Assembly: GCA_016716765.1 (NCBI GenBank)
Contig: JADJVA010000025.1
Coordinates: 620,001 to 684,000, forward strand
DNA length: 64,000 nucleotides
From: Bdellovibrionales bacterium
GTDB taxonomy: Bacteria > Bdellovibrionota > Bdellovibrionia > Bdellovibrionales > UBA1609
Direction of reading: 5' to 3'
Positions 30,110 through 38,081 of the stretch are shown here, one piece after another; positions within the stretch are counted from its first letter, which is position 1, and every line of letters begins with the position of its first letter. The position numbers were made by a program, and so were the translations under genes. The notes under the pieces were generated by a model, which saw only the letters and a program-made list of their open reading frames with translations, ran no database searches and was not told the origin of the DNA.

Positions 30110-30804
30110 CCGCACCAGTTAATTTGCATCAAATGCATCTTCTTCAAGATATCAAGCCCAGGGCAGAGCAAGAGGCGAAATTGCGAGAAGCGGCTCAGAT
30201 GTATGAGCGTCATTTTCTGAACGAGATATTCAGGGCGATGCGGAAAACTGTTCCTGAAGGAGAAGGAATACTGCCAGGAAGTTTTGCTCAAAGAATCTAT
30301 CGAGACCAACTTGATGAACAGTATGTTGATGCCTGGAAAGAAAAGGGTGGGATCGGCCTGACAGACATGATCTTTAATCAGCTAAAGGAACAGGTGCTTG
30401 GCAGGGATTCAAATTTACCGGCACCCCGAGGGCCCTTGCCAGTTCCGAGCGCTGCCAAACCTCTTGGCCTTCCAGGTCAAGAGTCGACGAAGGCAATATC
30501 TAAGGGGGAGCAGAGTGCTTCCTTTATTCTTCAGTGTCCGCCCCATCAGCAAAGCGGGAGAGAGAGGGAGGTAACTAGCCCTTGGTCTGGGAGATTGTTG
30601 CAGTCCTTTCGGTCTCCTGGGGGGAGATGCGTGAGCAGAATAGATCATGGCGAGGGAGTGGAATCAATTTTGAACTACATTGGATACAACAGCCCATCTT
30701 TGGTGGGCGAAAGGCTTGAGGCAGGTCAAAAGCTCGGTCTCATGGAGGCTGGCAATGAGGCCATGGCCTGGACAGTGACGAAAAATGTGAGTAATGGAGC
30801 GTAA
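30106..30804 (+). CDS. flgJ: FlgJ-type rod-binding protein with degenerate M23-like C-terminus
   Basis: 232 residues. The N-terminal ~100 residues ('KLREAAQMYERHFLNEIFR', 'DQLDEQYVDAWKEKGGIGL') are the rod-binding/cap domain of FlgJ. There is no GH73 muramidase domain. After a Pro/Ala linker the last ~75 residues ('PWSGRLLQSFRSPGG', 'RIDHGEGVESILNYIGYN', 'GERLEAGQKLGLMEAG') resemble the second half of an M23 (LytM) peptidase. The zinc ligands of the first half and the final HxH are missing, so it is probably a binding rather than a cutting domain. GAAGGCGGGTGAAG precedes ATG 30106. Confidence 0.8.
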   Translation: MTAPVNLHQMHLLQDIKPRAEQEAKLREAAQMYERHFLNEIFRAMRKTVPEGEGILPGSFAQRIYRDQLDEQYVDAWKEKGGIGLTDMIFNQLKEQVLGRDSNLPAPRGPLPVPSAAKPLGLPGQESTKAISKGEQSASFILQCPPHQQSGREREVTSPWSGRLLQSFRSPGGRCVSRIDHGEGVESILNYIGYNSPSLVGERLEAGQKLGLMEAGNEAMAWTVTKNVSNGA

Positions 30805-30861
30805 ATTGGAAAAATGCAAACAAGTTATTATTACTATGGAGAGAGTCGAAGGGCCTTTCCG

Positions 30862-30891
30862 TTGCGGCATTCCGTCTCATTGTGGTACAAT
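30862..30891 (+). promoter_or_regulatory. possible sigma-70-type promoter of flgM
   Basis: TTGCGG and TACAAT separated by 18 bases, 30 bases before the flgM ATG, in the 116-base gap after flgJ. Four of six and five of six consensus matches. A separate promoter would let flgM-flgN-flgK-flgL be expressed apart from the rod/ring genes. Confidence 0.35.
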
Positions 30892-30920
30892 GGTTGGAAT
30901 AGTCTTGCGTTGGAGGCAAA

Positions 30921-31229
30921 ATGAAAGTCACCAATAGTTCCACAGGTCCAAACATTCAGAATATAGGGACAGCCAAGGAGAAAAGCACAGACGGGACCGA
31001 GAAAGTCAAAGATCGGGTAGGTGTGAGTGAGTTGTCGGATTCAGTCAGAGTGAATGTGTCGGATCGGGCCCAAGCATTTCAAAAGGCCAAAGAGATTGCA
31101 GGTCGTCAAACGGTTGACGAGGCGAGAGTGGCAAAATTGCAACAACTCATCGATGAAGGCAAGTACAAAACCGATTCTGCAGCCATTGCAGATCGCTTGG
31201 TTGATGAGCATTTAAATTTTCCGGACTAA
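30921..31229 (+). CDS. flgM: anti-sigma-28 factor FlgM
   Basis: Holds the flagellar sigma factor FliA until the hook-basal body is complete, then is exported. 102 residues. Disordered Ser/Thr/Lys-rich N-terminus, then the sigma-binding helices: 'DEARVAKLQQLIDEGKYK' and 'DSAAIADRLVDEHLNF'. TTGGAGG lies 6 bases before ATG 30921. Its presence fits the three sigma-28-type flagellin promoters found later in the window. Confidence 0.92.
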   Translation: MKVTNSSTGPNIQNIGTAKEKSTDGTEKVKDRVGVSELSDSVRVNVSDRAQAFQKAKEIAGRQTVDEARVAKLQQLIDEGKYKTDSAAIADRLVDEHLNFPD

Positions 31230-31255
31230 GCTTCGATTGAAGGGGTGGGGTATTT

Positions 31256-31771
31256 GTGAATTTGGACACGAAACAGTCCTATGATAAATTGATTTTCAAT
31301 TTAGAAGATCAAGTCAAAATTTATCGCTCCCTTTTAGATACGGTTCGTCGTGAAAAAGAAATATTGGTGTCTGCCAATCTGGATGATCTAAATGAGAACA
31401 ACAAAACAAAAGAGGCCATATTTCTAAAGCTGAGGGCTTTGGAGAGTTTGCGGGTGAGATATGTTGCCGAATTGGCAGCAGCCGCAGGGCTTTTGGTTGA
31501 GACTCCTCGTTTGAACGAGTTGGCTGTCCATTTTGGAGGAGAAGTTGAAGATCGCTTGAGAAATTTGCACTCAGTTCTGGAGCTGCTGTTAAAACGTGTT
31601 CAAGAATACAATAAGCAAAACGAAACTCTGGTTAATTCTGCTTTGGAGAAGATCACTGGAGCCATGAAGGCGATTAGAGACACTCTGACAGAGAAGCCTG
31701 TTTACCAAGCAAAGGGTCAGATATTGGATCAGCCAGCACAGTCGGGTCAGTTGGTCAGTCGTGAAGCCTAG
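31256..31771 (+). CDS. flgN: FlgN-family export chaperone
   Basis: Cytoplasmic chaperone for FlgK and FlgL. 171 residues, helical. 'LLDTVRREKEILVSANL' near the start and 'VQEYNKQNETLVNSALEKI' later follow the FlgN pattern. GTG 31256 is preceded by GAAGGGGTGGGG. Position directly before flgK and flgL supports the call. Confidence 0.85.
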   Translation: MNLDTKQSYDKLIFNLEDQVKIYRSLLDTVRREKEILVSANLDDLNENNKTKEAIFLKLRALESLRVRYVAELAAAAGLLVETPRLNELAVHFGGEVEDRLRNLHSVLELLLKRVQEYNKQNETLVNSALEKITGAMKAIRDTLTEKPVYQAKGQILDQPAQSGQLVSREA

Positions 31772-31820
31772 TGACGAGTTTTTTTGAGTGATTATTGATC
31801 GTGAAGATCATGAATAATTC

Positions 31821-31841
31821 AGCTGCTTAGGATGGGCAGCT
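31821..31841 (+). promoter_or_regulatory. CsrA-type hairpin in the flgK leader
   Basis: AGCTGC and GCAGCT form a 6-bp stem around a 9-base loop TTAGGATGG, with GGA in the loop. CsrA prefers exactly such a hairpin (consensus RUACARGGAUGU). It is 18 bases before the flgK ATG, in the flgN-flgK gap, and the csrA-fliW pair lies downstream in the same cluster. CsrA binding is inferred. Confidence 0.45.
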
Positions 31842-31859
31842 CCGGAGAGGCAGGACAGG

Positions 31860-33284
31860 ATGTCACGAATCTGGGGGATGATGGATGTGGGCAAGCGCTC
31901 TCTGATGAACAGTCAGACGGCACTGCAAACTGTCTCCCATAACGTCGCAAATAAATCCACAGAAGGGTACTCCCGTCAGCGGGTTGAAGTGCAGTCGAAC
32001 GTTCCCATTGGAAATGGAAAGCTTCGAATCGGTATGGGGGCGAGAGCCACGTCCGTCACCAGAACAAACAATTCATATCTCGAGCGTCAGGTCGAGAAGC
32101 AAGGAAACAGTTTAGGGTTTGCGGAGGGCCGAATGGAGTCCTTAGCACGAGTTGAACAGGTCTACAATGAGCAAGTAAATAAGGGATTAAATAAATTCAT
32201 GGCGGAGTTTTTTAATTCCTTTCGTGAGCTTTCTAATAATCCTGAGGGATTGGCAGCACGCACATTGGTGAAAGAATCGGCTGATTTTTTGACTAAGGAT
32301 TTTTCACGAGTTCACGATCAGATCACGAGCATTCAAAAAGATATCGATTTCCAGATTACTTCTCACGTTGTCGAAATAAATGGCCTCACGAAGGAAATTG
32401 CTGATCTTAGCGATAAAATTCAAATGGTGGAATTAAATGAGGTTCCTGCAAATGATGAGAGAGATCGACGCGATCTCTTGATTAAGAAGTTAAGTGGGCT
32501 TGTCAATATCCGATATGCTGAGGGTGAAGACGGACAAATGGCGATCACGGCGGGAAATAGCGCTGTTCTCGTCTCCGGAAATAGTTATCGTGAATTTTTT
32601 GTCGCCTCAACGCCTGGTCGCGAGGGGAAGAGAGAGGGTAACGTCGATATCTTTTATCGCCCAACAGAAACGGGAACCCCGGTCAATGTGACCAAACAAT
32701 TAAATGGTGGGAAGATAGGCGGACTGCTTGATGTTCGGGATAAAGTCGCCAATGGATTACTAAAAAAAATGGATCATATGGCTTATACCTTGGCTGAAGA
32801 GGTGAACAAAGCTCACATCGAGGGATACGATCGTTACAATAAGAAGGGGCAGGTTTTTTTTGAACTGCCTAAATCTGAGCAAGAGGCTGCAAAAAATATA
32901 AGAGTGTCTGAATCGGTCTTGCAAGATGTGGGGCGGATTTCAGCGGCTGCGCAACCCGATGCGCCTGGAGATAACCGAATTGCAAATGTTCTCTCTTCCC
33001 TTCAATACAAGCCAGTTTTCGGAGGGGTTGATAGCCTAGATAATTTTTACAGCTCGGTGGTGGGTGAACTCGGTGTGCAAATGGCTCGAGCGAATTCTGA
33101 GCACGAGTCTCAAAAGGATATCGTTAAGCAGCTAAAGAATATCAGGGAGAGTATCAGCGGAGTGAGTCTCGATGAAGAAACCGCAAAGATGATTGAGTTT
33201 CAAAAGTCATTCGATGCTTCGGCTCGGCTCATTCGGACTGCGGATGAAATGATGGACACAGTCTTAAACCTAAAACGCCTTTAA
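31860..33284 (+). CDS. flgK: flagellar hook-associated protein 1 (FlgK)
   Basis: First hook-filament junction protein. 474 residues. N-terminal 'VGKRSLMNSQTALQTVSHN' and 'VANKSTEGYSRQRVEVQ', C-terminal 'MIEFQKSFDASARLIRTAD' and 'EMMDTVLNL' are the family ends. Shorter than E. coli FlgK (547), with a reduced outer domain. ATG 31860 follows a GGAGAGG stretch. Confidence 0.96.
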   Translation: MSRIWGMMDVGKRSLMNSQTALQTVSHNVANKSTEGYSRQRVEVQSNVPIGNGKLRIGMGARATSVTRTNNSYLERQVEKQGNSLGFAEGRMESLARVEQVYNEQVNKGLNKFMAEFFNSFRELSNNPEGLAARTLVKESADFLTKDFSRVHDQITSIQKDIDFQITSHVVEINGLTKEIADLSDKIQMVELNEVPANDERDRRDLLIKKLSGLVNIRYAEGEDGQMAITAGNSAVLVSGNSYREFFVASTPGREGKREGNVDIFYRPTETGTPVNVTKQLNGGKIGGLLDVRDKVANGLLKKMDHMAYTLAEEVNKAHIEGYDRYNKKGQVFFELPKSEQEAAKNIRVSESVLQDVGRISAAAQPDAPGDNRIANVLSSLQYKPVFGGVDSLDNFYSSVVGELGVQMARANSEHESQKDIVKQLKNIRESISGVSLDEETAKMIEFQKSFDASARLIRTADEMMDTVLNLKRL

Positions 33285-33303
33285 AGCGAGTGGATAATGA
33301 GTC

Positions 33304-34062
33304 ATGCGAATTGCTGACAAGATGAGTTTTGAACAGGTGAACAGTAATCTCGCAAAAAACCGATCGGAGATGTCCCAACTTCAGAATCAAGCGGCCACTC
33401 AAAAACGGGTGACTAAGCCAAGTGACGATCCTGTGGCGGCGGCGAGAGTGTTGGGTTCTCGAGTCGAACTTTCTGGGACAAAACAATATATAAAAAACCT
33501 CGATTTCGCTCGATCATTTCTAGAAATAACAGATCAATCCTTGGGAGAATTGACCGATCAATTGATAAGGGCCAAAGAGTTGGCATTGAGTCAGGCGGGT
33601 GATGCTGGGTCGAACGAGTTGTCTCGCGATGTCGTTGCCACGGAGATAGAGCAAATTTACAATCAAATGGTTCAAATTGGCAATCGCCAGCACGGCGATC
33701 GTTTTATTTTCTCTGGTTTTAAGACGACGACCTCTCCCTTTGATATCAATGGATTCTATAGCGGCGACAGCGGCGAAATGATGATTCATGTCGATAAGGG
33801 CTCATTTCTAGCCATGAACTTGCCGGGAGCAAAGGTTTTTTTAGGAGAGGGATTGTCAAAAGATCGGATCACTCATGGCACGACTCAACAAGCTCGAACG
33901 ATCGAGGAATTTGTTGAGCAGGGTCAATCCCAGGAAATAAAATCGGAGCCAAAGAAGATAGATTCTGAACCTGCATTGTACCAACGTGAACCATCCACTG
34001 TTCATGGTGGGGCCTATCAAAGCGATAGGAAAAAGAGCCCGCTCAATCAATCGCTGGGGTGA
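33304..34062 (+). CDS. flgL: flagellar hook-associated protein 3 (FlgL), N-terminal part
   Basis: Second hook-filament junction protein, split here. This 252-residue frame carries the flagellin-type N-terminus ('VTKPSDDPVAAARVLGSRV', 'LEITDQSLGELTDQLIRAK') and the FlgL middle ('RFIFSGFKTTTSPFD'), but no C-terminal flagellin domain. It ends CTG GGG TGA at 34060-34062. The missing domain follows in the -1 frame, overlapping by GTGA. The G run (34056-34059) allows a perfect GGG-to-GGG slip of -1 at the stop, but an indel or sequencing error in the run is at least as likely. Confidence 0.88.
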   Translation: MRIADKMSFEQVNSNLAKNRSEMSQLQNQAATQKRVTKPSDDPVAAARVLGSRVELSGTKQYIKNLDFARSFLEITDQSLGELTDQLIRAKELALSQAGDAGSNELSRDVVATEIEQIYNQMVQIGNRQHGDRFIFSGFKTTTSPFDINGFYSGDSGEMMIHVDKGSFLAMNLPGAKVFLGEGLSKDRITHGTTQQARTIEEFVEQGQSQEIKSEPKKIDSEPALYQREPSTVHGGAYQSDRKKSPLNQSLG

Positions 34063-34391
34063 ATCTCTTTGCTGTCGTATCTGATCTCACCACGGCTCTG
34101 AGAGCAAATGACAAGGGGGCAGTCCAGGATGCCCTGGAATATTTAGACGCAGCCACTTCTCAAGTTGTCATGGCTCGGTCGCAGGTTGGCTCGCGTGTGA
34201 TGACTTTGAATTCTGCTATGGAGACCTTACAGAAATCCAAGGTTGACAGCAATTCGTTTATTTCCGAAATGGAAGATGCCGACACATTTGAAGTTGTGAG
34301 TGATATCAACAAAGCGGAGAGTACTCTCAAGGCAACGCTCGCCACAAGCGGGAAGTTGATTCAACCCTCTTTATTGGATTTTCTGAGATAA
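34059..34391 (+). CDS. flgL: flagellar hook-associated protein 3 (FlgL), C-terminal part
   Basis: 110 codons from GTG 34059, -1 relative to the N-terminal part. 'VNLFAVVSDLTTALRANDK' is the start of the D1 return helix and 'SNSFISEMEDADTFEVVSD' plus 'INKAESTLKATLATSGKL' is the C-terminal D0/D1 region of FlgL. It cannot work alone, because FlgL needs its N- and C-terminal helices paired. It needs frameshifting, co-assembly of two chains, or it marks a broken gene or an error. Confidence 0.85.
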   Translation: MNLFAVVSDLTTALRANDKGAVQDALEYLDAATSQVVMARSQVGSRVMTLNSAMETLQKSKVDSNSFISEMEDADTFEVVSDINKAESTLKATLATSGKLIQPSLLDFLR

Positions 34392-34640
34392 GATCCGTGG
34401 CTGAATCCATGGGCGAGGGTTAATAATAAGAATTCATTAATTTTTGGATCAGAAGAGTAGATTCAAGTTGGCAGCGAATTTCCTGGTGATATAGTGAGGA
34501 TTTACCCCATTTTAATTCAAATAGGCTGTTATTCTTTCAAGTGAGATTCTGGTGGAACCGGCCTATCTTGACTTTCATCCCTAGAAATAATAGCTAAGGT
34601 TTCGATTGATTTCTACCGTAGAGGTCATTGATGGGTGAAG

Positions 34641-34684
34641 GATTACCGAAAACCCTCGAAGCTTTGACCAGGATGTTGAAGGAG
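34641..34684 (+). promoter_or_regulatory. csrA leader with several CsrA-type GGA sites
   Basis: The 301-base gap between flgL and csrA shows no gene. Its end carries ACCAGGATGT (34667-34676), which differs from the CsrA core ACARGGAUGU at one base. A second GGA lies in the ribosome site GAAGGAG (34678-34684) and a third in GAAGGA around 34637-34642. Clustered GGA sites over the ribosome site are the usual mark of CsrA autorepression. Inference. Confidence 0.4.
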
Positions 34685-34692
34685 ACTGACCC

Positions 34693-34920
34693 ATGTTGGT
34701 TCTGACTCGAAAACTAGGCGAATGTATTGCGATAGATGATCATATCAAAATCCGTGTCGTTCAGATCAAAGGCAAACAGGTGCGACTTGGGATTGAAGCA
34801 CCCAAGGACACAAAAATTCACAGAGAAGAAGTCTATCAAGCCATACAGGATCAAAATCAAGAGTCCTCGACCGCGACATCAGATAGCACTCGTGCCGTCG
34901 CAAAACTTCTAAAGCCCTAG
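34693..34920 (+). CDS. csrA: carbon storage regulator / translational repressor CsrA
   Basis: Dimeric RNA-binding protein that binds GGA hairpins and blocks translation, in this setting probably of flagellin or junction-protein mRNAs. 75 residues: 'MLVLTRKLGECIAIDDHIKI' and 'QVRLGIEAPKDTKIHREEVY' are typical, followed by a Ser/Thr-rich tail. GAAGGAG lies 8 bases before the ATG. Next to fliW, whose product sequesters CsrA in other bacteria. Confidence 0.97.
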   Translation: MLVLTRKLGECIAIDDHIKIRVVQIKGKQVRLGIEAPKDTKIHREEVYQAIQDQNQESSTATSDSTRAVAKLLKP

Positions 34921-35063
34921 GCTCTACTCCACAGTAGTGACGCGTTGTTTAATTTTTAGTTAGAATAATGATTAACAAAAGGGCTTTGCTCTTTTTCGTT
35001 CGGCTTTTGTCTTGCCGTGTCTTATTTTTGTGGGCATCCTCAACAGTATCAGGGGGGCTGATT

Positions 35064-35600
35064 ATGAGGATTCAAACCTCTAGGTTTGGTGTGGTTGAAA
35101 TAACCGAACAAGACGTCATTGATTTTCCTGAAGGCCTTTTGGGTTTTAATGATTATCGAAAATTTGTCCTGTTGGATGACCCTAATGATGAAATATTTGC
35201 TTGGCTGCAGAGTTGTGAAGAGCCTGGCCTAGCCTTTCCTGTACTGGAACCAGAACTTTTTGTCAGTCACTATGTCTACAAGCTCTCCAAGTACGATTTG
35301 GAAGTTTTACAGCTCAAATCGACGGAAGGAACGAGAAGTTTTGCGATTATCACTATTCCAGAAGATCCAACTCAAATGACCGCTAACCTTAAGGCGCCTT
35401 TGATTATTAACGTGGCCGCACGCATTGGACGTCAATCGGTTATGCAAGATAGTACTTTGGCAATCAAGGAGCCAATTTTTGCGAAGCTTCAGCAGCGAGT
35501 TTATCAAAATCCTTCTCTTTCGATAAAGAGCCAGGCACTTGATTGGGGTGTGGCCGTGCGCCTACCTGATCCGAAATCTATCCTTCAGCCGGAAGCCTGA
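35064..35600 (+). CDS. fliW: flagellar assembly factor FliW
   Basis: Binds CsrA and flagellin, linking flagellin synthesis to its export. 178 residues from ATG 35064, preceded by AGGGGGG; an earlier in-frame start (34968) would add an implausible hydrophobic stretch. 'RFGVVEITEQDVIDFPEGL' and 'GFNDYRKFVLLDD' are characteristic. A weak hairpin with a short T run (AAGCC..GGCTTTTT) overlaps the stop codon and may terminate the operon. Confidence 0.93.
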   Translation: MRIQTSRFGVVEITEQDVIDFPEGLLGFNDYRKFVLLDDPNDEIFAWLQSCEEPGLAFPVLEPELFVSHYVYKLSKYDLEVLQLKSTEGTRSFAIITIPEDPTQMTANLKAPLIINVAARIGRQSVMQDSTLAIKEPIFAKLQQRVYQNPSLSIKSQALDWGVAVRLPDPKSILQPEA

Positions 35601-35740
35601 GAAATAGCGAGCGGGCTTTTTGTCCTGAACGTATTCGGAGCCTTTAAGTTTTCGAATACAAACCCCGATCAGTTTGATAACCAGGACGGTAATAATATTC
35701 TGCTAGGAGGGCGGCGCAATTCCCAGGGAGGGAGTCGCCT

Positions 35741-36457
35741 ATGAGTGCAGCTATCAGGGATGGTCAAGATCCATTCATTGGGTCTCTGAAAAAATTGAAA
35801 TTTTACTTAGCCGTAGCTCTCGTCTATATGGCGGTTTGTCCGCCCTCTTCGATGGCCCTCTCAATCTTTGAGGTGCGTCGACGATTAGCAATGACTAACG
35901 GTGAAGTCACAGAGAAGGATTTCTATTTGAATGGCGGAACAGAAAAGGGCTTAAAGCCAGGAATGATCGTGACCGTCATGCGCCAGATTGGGCTTTATGA
36001 TGCTTATCAAAACAAGAGTCCGGGTGAACTTGTTATTCCCGTGGGAGAAGTCAAAGTTTTGTTTGTGCAAAAGGGAGTCAGCGTCGCTCGCGAGCATGCA
36101 CTGTTTGATCGTAAGAATCTTCCCATCCTTGATGAAAATTATCTTATGGTTGGAGACGAGGTCGATTTGACCTCTGCACGACCGGAAAAGGGGATTCGCG
36201 CACCGACATCAGAAACGGACAAAGTTTCGACGAGGGAGGCACAGGTCAGTCCTGTCAAAGAACCCAAAATGGCTGTGAATAAAGTACCCGCAGCGGTCCA
36301 GCCCGCTGAGCCAACGGCTCCCAAAGGACTCGGAAGAGGCGCAGCTGCCCTAATTAGGTGTTCTTTGTGTTTTCAGAGTTCCAAGTTTTTGGTACTCTTC
36401 GCCAGAAAAATTTGGCGAGGGTTACAGCGTGATCTCCTATTTCGTTTTAGAGCTTAA
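35741..36457 (+). CDS. exported protein with FlgT-C-like SH3-type domain
   Basis: 238 residues. N-terminal hydrophobic segment ('LAVALVYMAVCPPSSMAL'). The domain 'NGGTEKGLKPGMIVTVMRQ' through 'IPVGEVKVLFVQKGVSVA' follows the layout of the FlgT C-terminal domain, found in flagellar T-ring and other envelope proteins. A Pro/Glu-rich linker follows. The last ~30 residues ('ALIRCSLCFQSSKFLVLF') look out of character and overlap prmA by 29 bases, so the 3' end may have drifted. GGAGGGAG precedes ATG 35741. A flagellar role is suggested by its position after fliW. Confidence 0.6.
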   Translation: MSAAIRDGQDPFIGSLKKLKFYLAVALVYMAVCPPSSMALSIFEVRRRLAMTNGEVTEKDFYLNGGTEKGLKPGMIVTVMRQIGLYDAYQNKSPGELVIPVGEVKVLFVQKGVSVAREHALFDRKNLPILDENYLMVGDEVDLTSARPEKGIRAPTSETDKVSTREAQVSPVKEPKMAVNKVPAAVQPAEPTAPKGLGRGAAALIRCSLCFQSSKFLVLFARKIWRGLQRDLLFRFRA

Positions 36458-37313
36458 AGGGGTTTTGAGCAGTCAAGAAGATGTTCTTACGGATTTGTGT
36501 TTTTCGTTTGGCGCCAGTGGCATCAGTGAAAATCTGCAATTTCGGCAAGAATCTCTTCGCTACGAACCCGAAACAGTGTCAACGGCTTATCATGATCTTG
36601 AGGTTTATTTTCCTTTAAAACCGGACGAGAATCTCTTGTTAGAAATCTCTCGGCAGTTTCCAAACCTGGCGTGGAAAATTCGAGAGGAAGTGGAGAAAGA
36701 TTGGCTAGAGGAGTGGAAAAAGGGTTTTGAGCCTTTTTGTTTGGCCGGAGATGTTTGGATCGTGCCGAGCTGGAGCCTGCCTCCTTCAGAAGCTTTAAAA
36801 AAAATATTACTTGATCCCGGCATGGCCTTCGGAACAGGCACTCACGCGACGACCCAGCTGGCTGCCTGTTTTTTAGCAAACATTAACCTTGAAGCAAAAA
36901 CTGTTCTGGACGTGGGCACAGGGACGGGCATTTTGGCCATGGCTTCAGCCTTGTGGGGAGCAAAGCAAGTTGGAGCCACCGAAATCGATATTCAGGCGCG
37001 CGCTGTAGCCACGGAAAACATTAAACTGAACAAGATTGATACAATTGAAATCTATGACGAACAAATCGAGAGAGTAACGGGATCCTTCGATGTTGTCGTG
37101 GCCAATATTATCGATGGAGTTCTTGTTGATCTTCGCGGGGCCCTTATGGAGCGAGTGGCTATCGGAGGAGATCTTATACTGAGTGGGATTCTTTTGGAAA
37201 GAGAAGAGGAATTTGTTCGTGAATTTGAATGGGAAGAATTTCATTTTATTCAGAGAGCTCGATTAGAAAGGGATGAGTGGGTGGGGTTCCACCTCTCGCG
37301 GGTTTTGCAGTGA
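36429..37313 (+). CDS. prmA: ribosomal protein L11 methyltransferase
   Basis: Trimethylates lysines of L11 with S-adenosylmethionine. 294 residues. 'DPGMAFGTGTHATTQL', the SAM motif 'VLDVGTGTGILAMAS', and 'DVVVANIIDGVLVDLR' are diagnostic. GTG 36429 has GAGGG 8 bases upstream. It overlaps rsmE by GTGA; the two rRNA/ribosome modification genes form a unit. Confidence 0.94.
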   Translation: MISYFVLELKGVLSSQEDVLTDLCFSFGASGISENLQFRQESLRYEPETVSTAYHDLEVYFPLKPDENLLLEISRQFPNLAWKIREEVEKDWLEEWKKGFEPFCLAGDVWIVPSWSLPPSEALKKILLDPGMAFGTGTHATTQLAACFLANINLEAKTVLDVGTGTGILAMASALWGAKQVGATEIDIQARAVATENIKLNKIDTIEIYDEQIERVTGSFDVVVANIIDGVLVDLRGALMERVAIGGDLILSGILLEREEEFVREFEWEEFHFIQRARLERDEWVGFHLSRVLQ

Positions 37314-38062
37314 GACGCTATTGGTTTGATTTAGAGGATCTCAAAGATAATGAGATCCATCTGCATGGAGAGGTCTTTCATCATGTGATTGTCGTTTGCC
37401 GTCAGGGAGTCGGATCTAAATTTGAAATGCTGACCTCAGGAGGTAAGGCTTATTTGGTAGAGGTCACAAAGCTGAAGGGAAAATCAGCCTGGGCGAAGAT
37501 TCTTCAGGAGCGCGCCATTGCTCCTCTCGCACGCCCTCACATTCATCTCGCCGTTTCGATTCCTCGATTTCAGGTTATGGATACGATCGTGGAAAAGGCG
37601 GTTGAGTTGGGGGTCTATGAAATTCATCCTTTCGTTTCTGAATATAGTTTTGTTAGGAATGTGGATGAGCGCCTAAGGAGCCGGTCTACACGGTGGAAGA
37701 AAATTGTTTTAGGGGCGACCCAACAGAGCGGGCGCGGGGACTTGATGACTGTGGATGGACCCGTCCCACTCAAAGAATTGTTGAGTGAATATAGCAAAAG
37801 ATGCCGGGCGGTGGGTTTATTCCCTTTTGAGGGAACGGCTCCGCAGCATGTGCGTCAGGTTCTTTTGCCTCTGAGAACCCAAGTCATAGATGAAATTTGG
37901 ATCTTTGTTGGCAGCGAGGGAGGGTATTCACTTGCTGAGGTGGAATTGTTTCAATCCTACGGGATGCACCCAACAACTTTGGGTAGTCAAGTTCTACGAG
38001 TGGAAACGGCTTGCTTGGCTTTGATCAGCATTTTAAAGTATGAATGGGATTTGATGAAGTGA
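37310..38062 (+). CDS. rsmE: 16S rRNA (uridine-1498 N3)-methyltransferase
   Basis: SPOUT-fold methyltransferase. 250 residues from GTG 37310, which overlaps the prmA stop (GTGA). 'VEKAVELGVYEIHPFVSEY', 'GATQQSGRG', 'IFVGSEGGYSLAEVELFQ' and 'TLGSQVLRVETACLALISI' are the family's knot motifs. Confidence 0.94.
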   Translation: MRRYWFDLEDLKDNEIHLHGEVFHHVIVVCRQGVGSKFEMLTSGGKAYLVEVTKLKGKSAWAKILQERAIAPLARPHIHLAVSIPRFQVMDTIVEKAVELGVYEIHPFVSEYSFVRNVDERLRSRSTRWKKIVLGATQQSGRGDLMTVDGPVPLKELLSEYSKRCRAVGLFPFEGTAPQHVRQVLLPLRTQVIDEIWIFVGSEGGYSLAEVELFQSYGMHPTTLGSQVLRVETACLALISILKYEWDLMK

Positions 38063-38081
38063 GTTGGAAGGGAATAATGGA

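Noticed and set aside
30893..30907. TTGGAATAGTCTTGCG before flgM as a sigma-54 promoter.
   Set aside because: GG and GC are one base too close and the CA of the -24 element is missing.
34631..34705. A 24-codon frame running into csrA as a possible leader peptide.
   Set aside because: Short, with no good ribosome site; the GGA motifs explain the conserved look of this stretch better.
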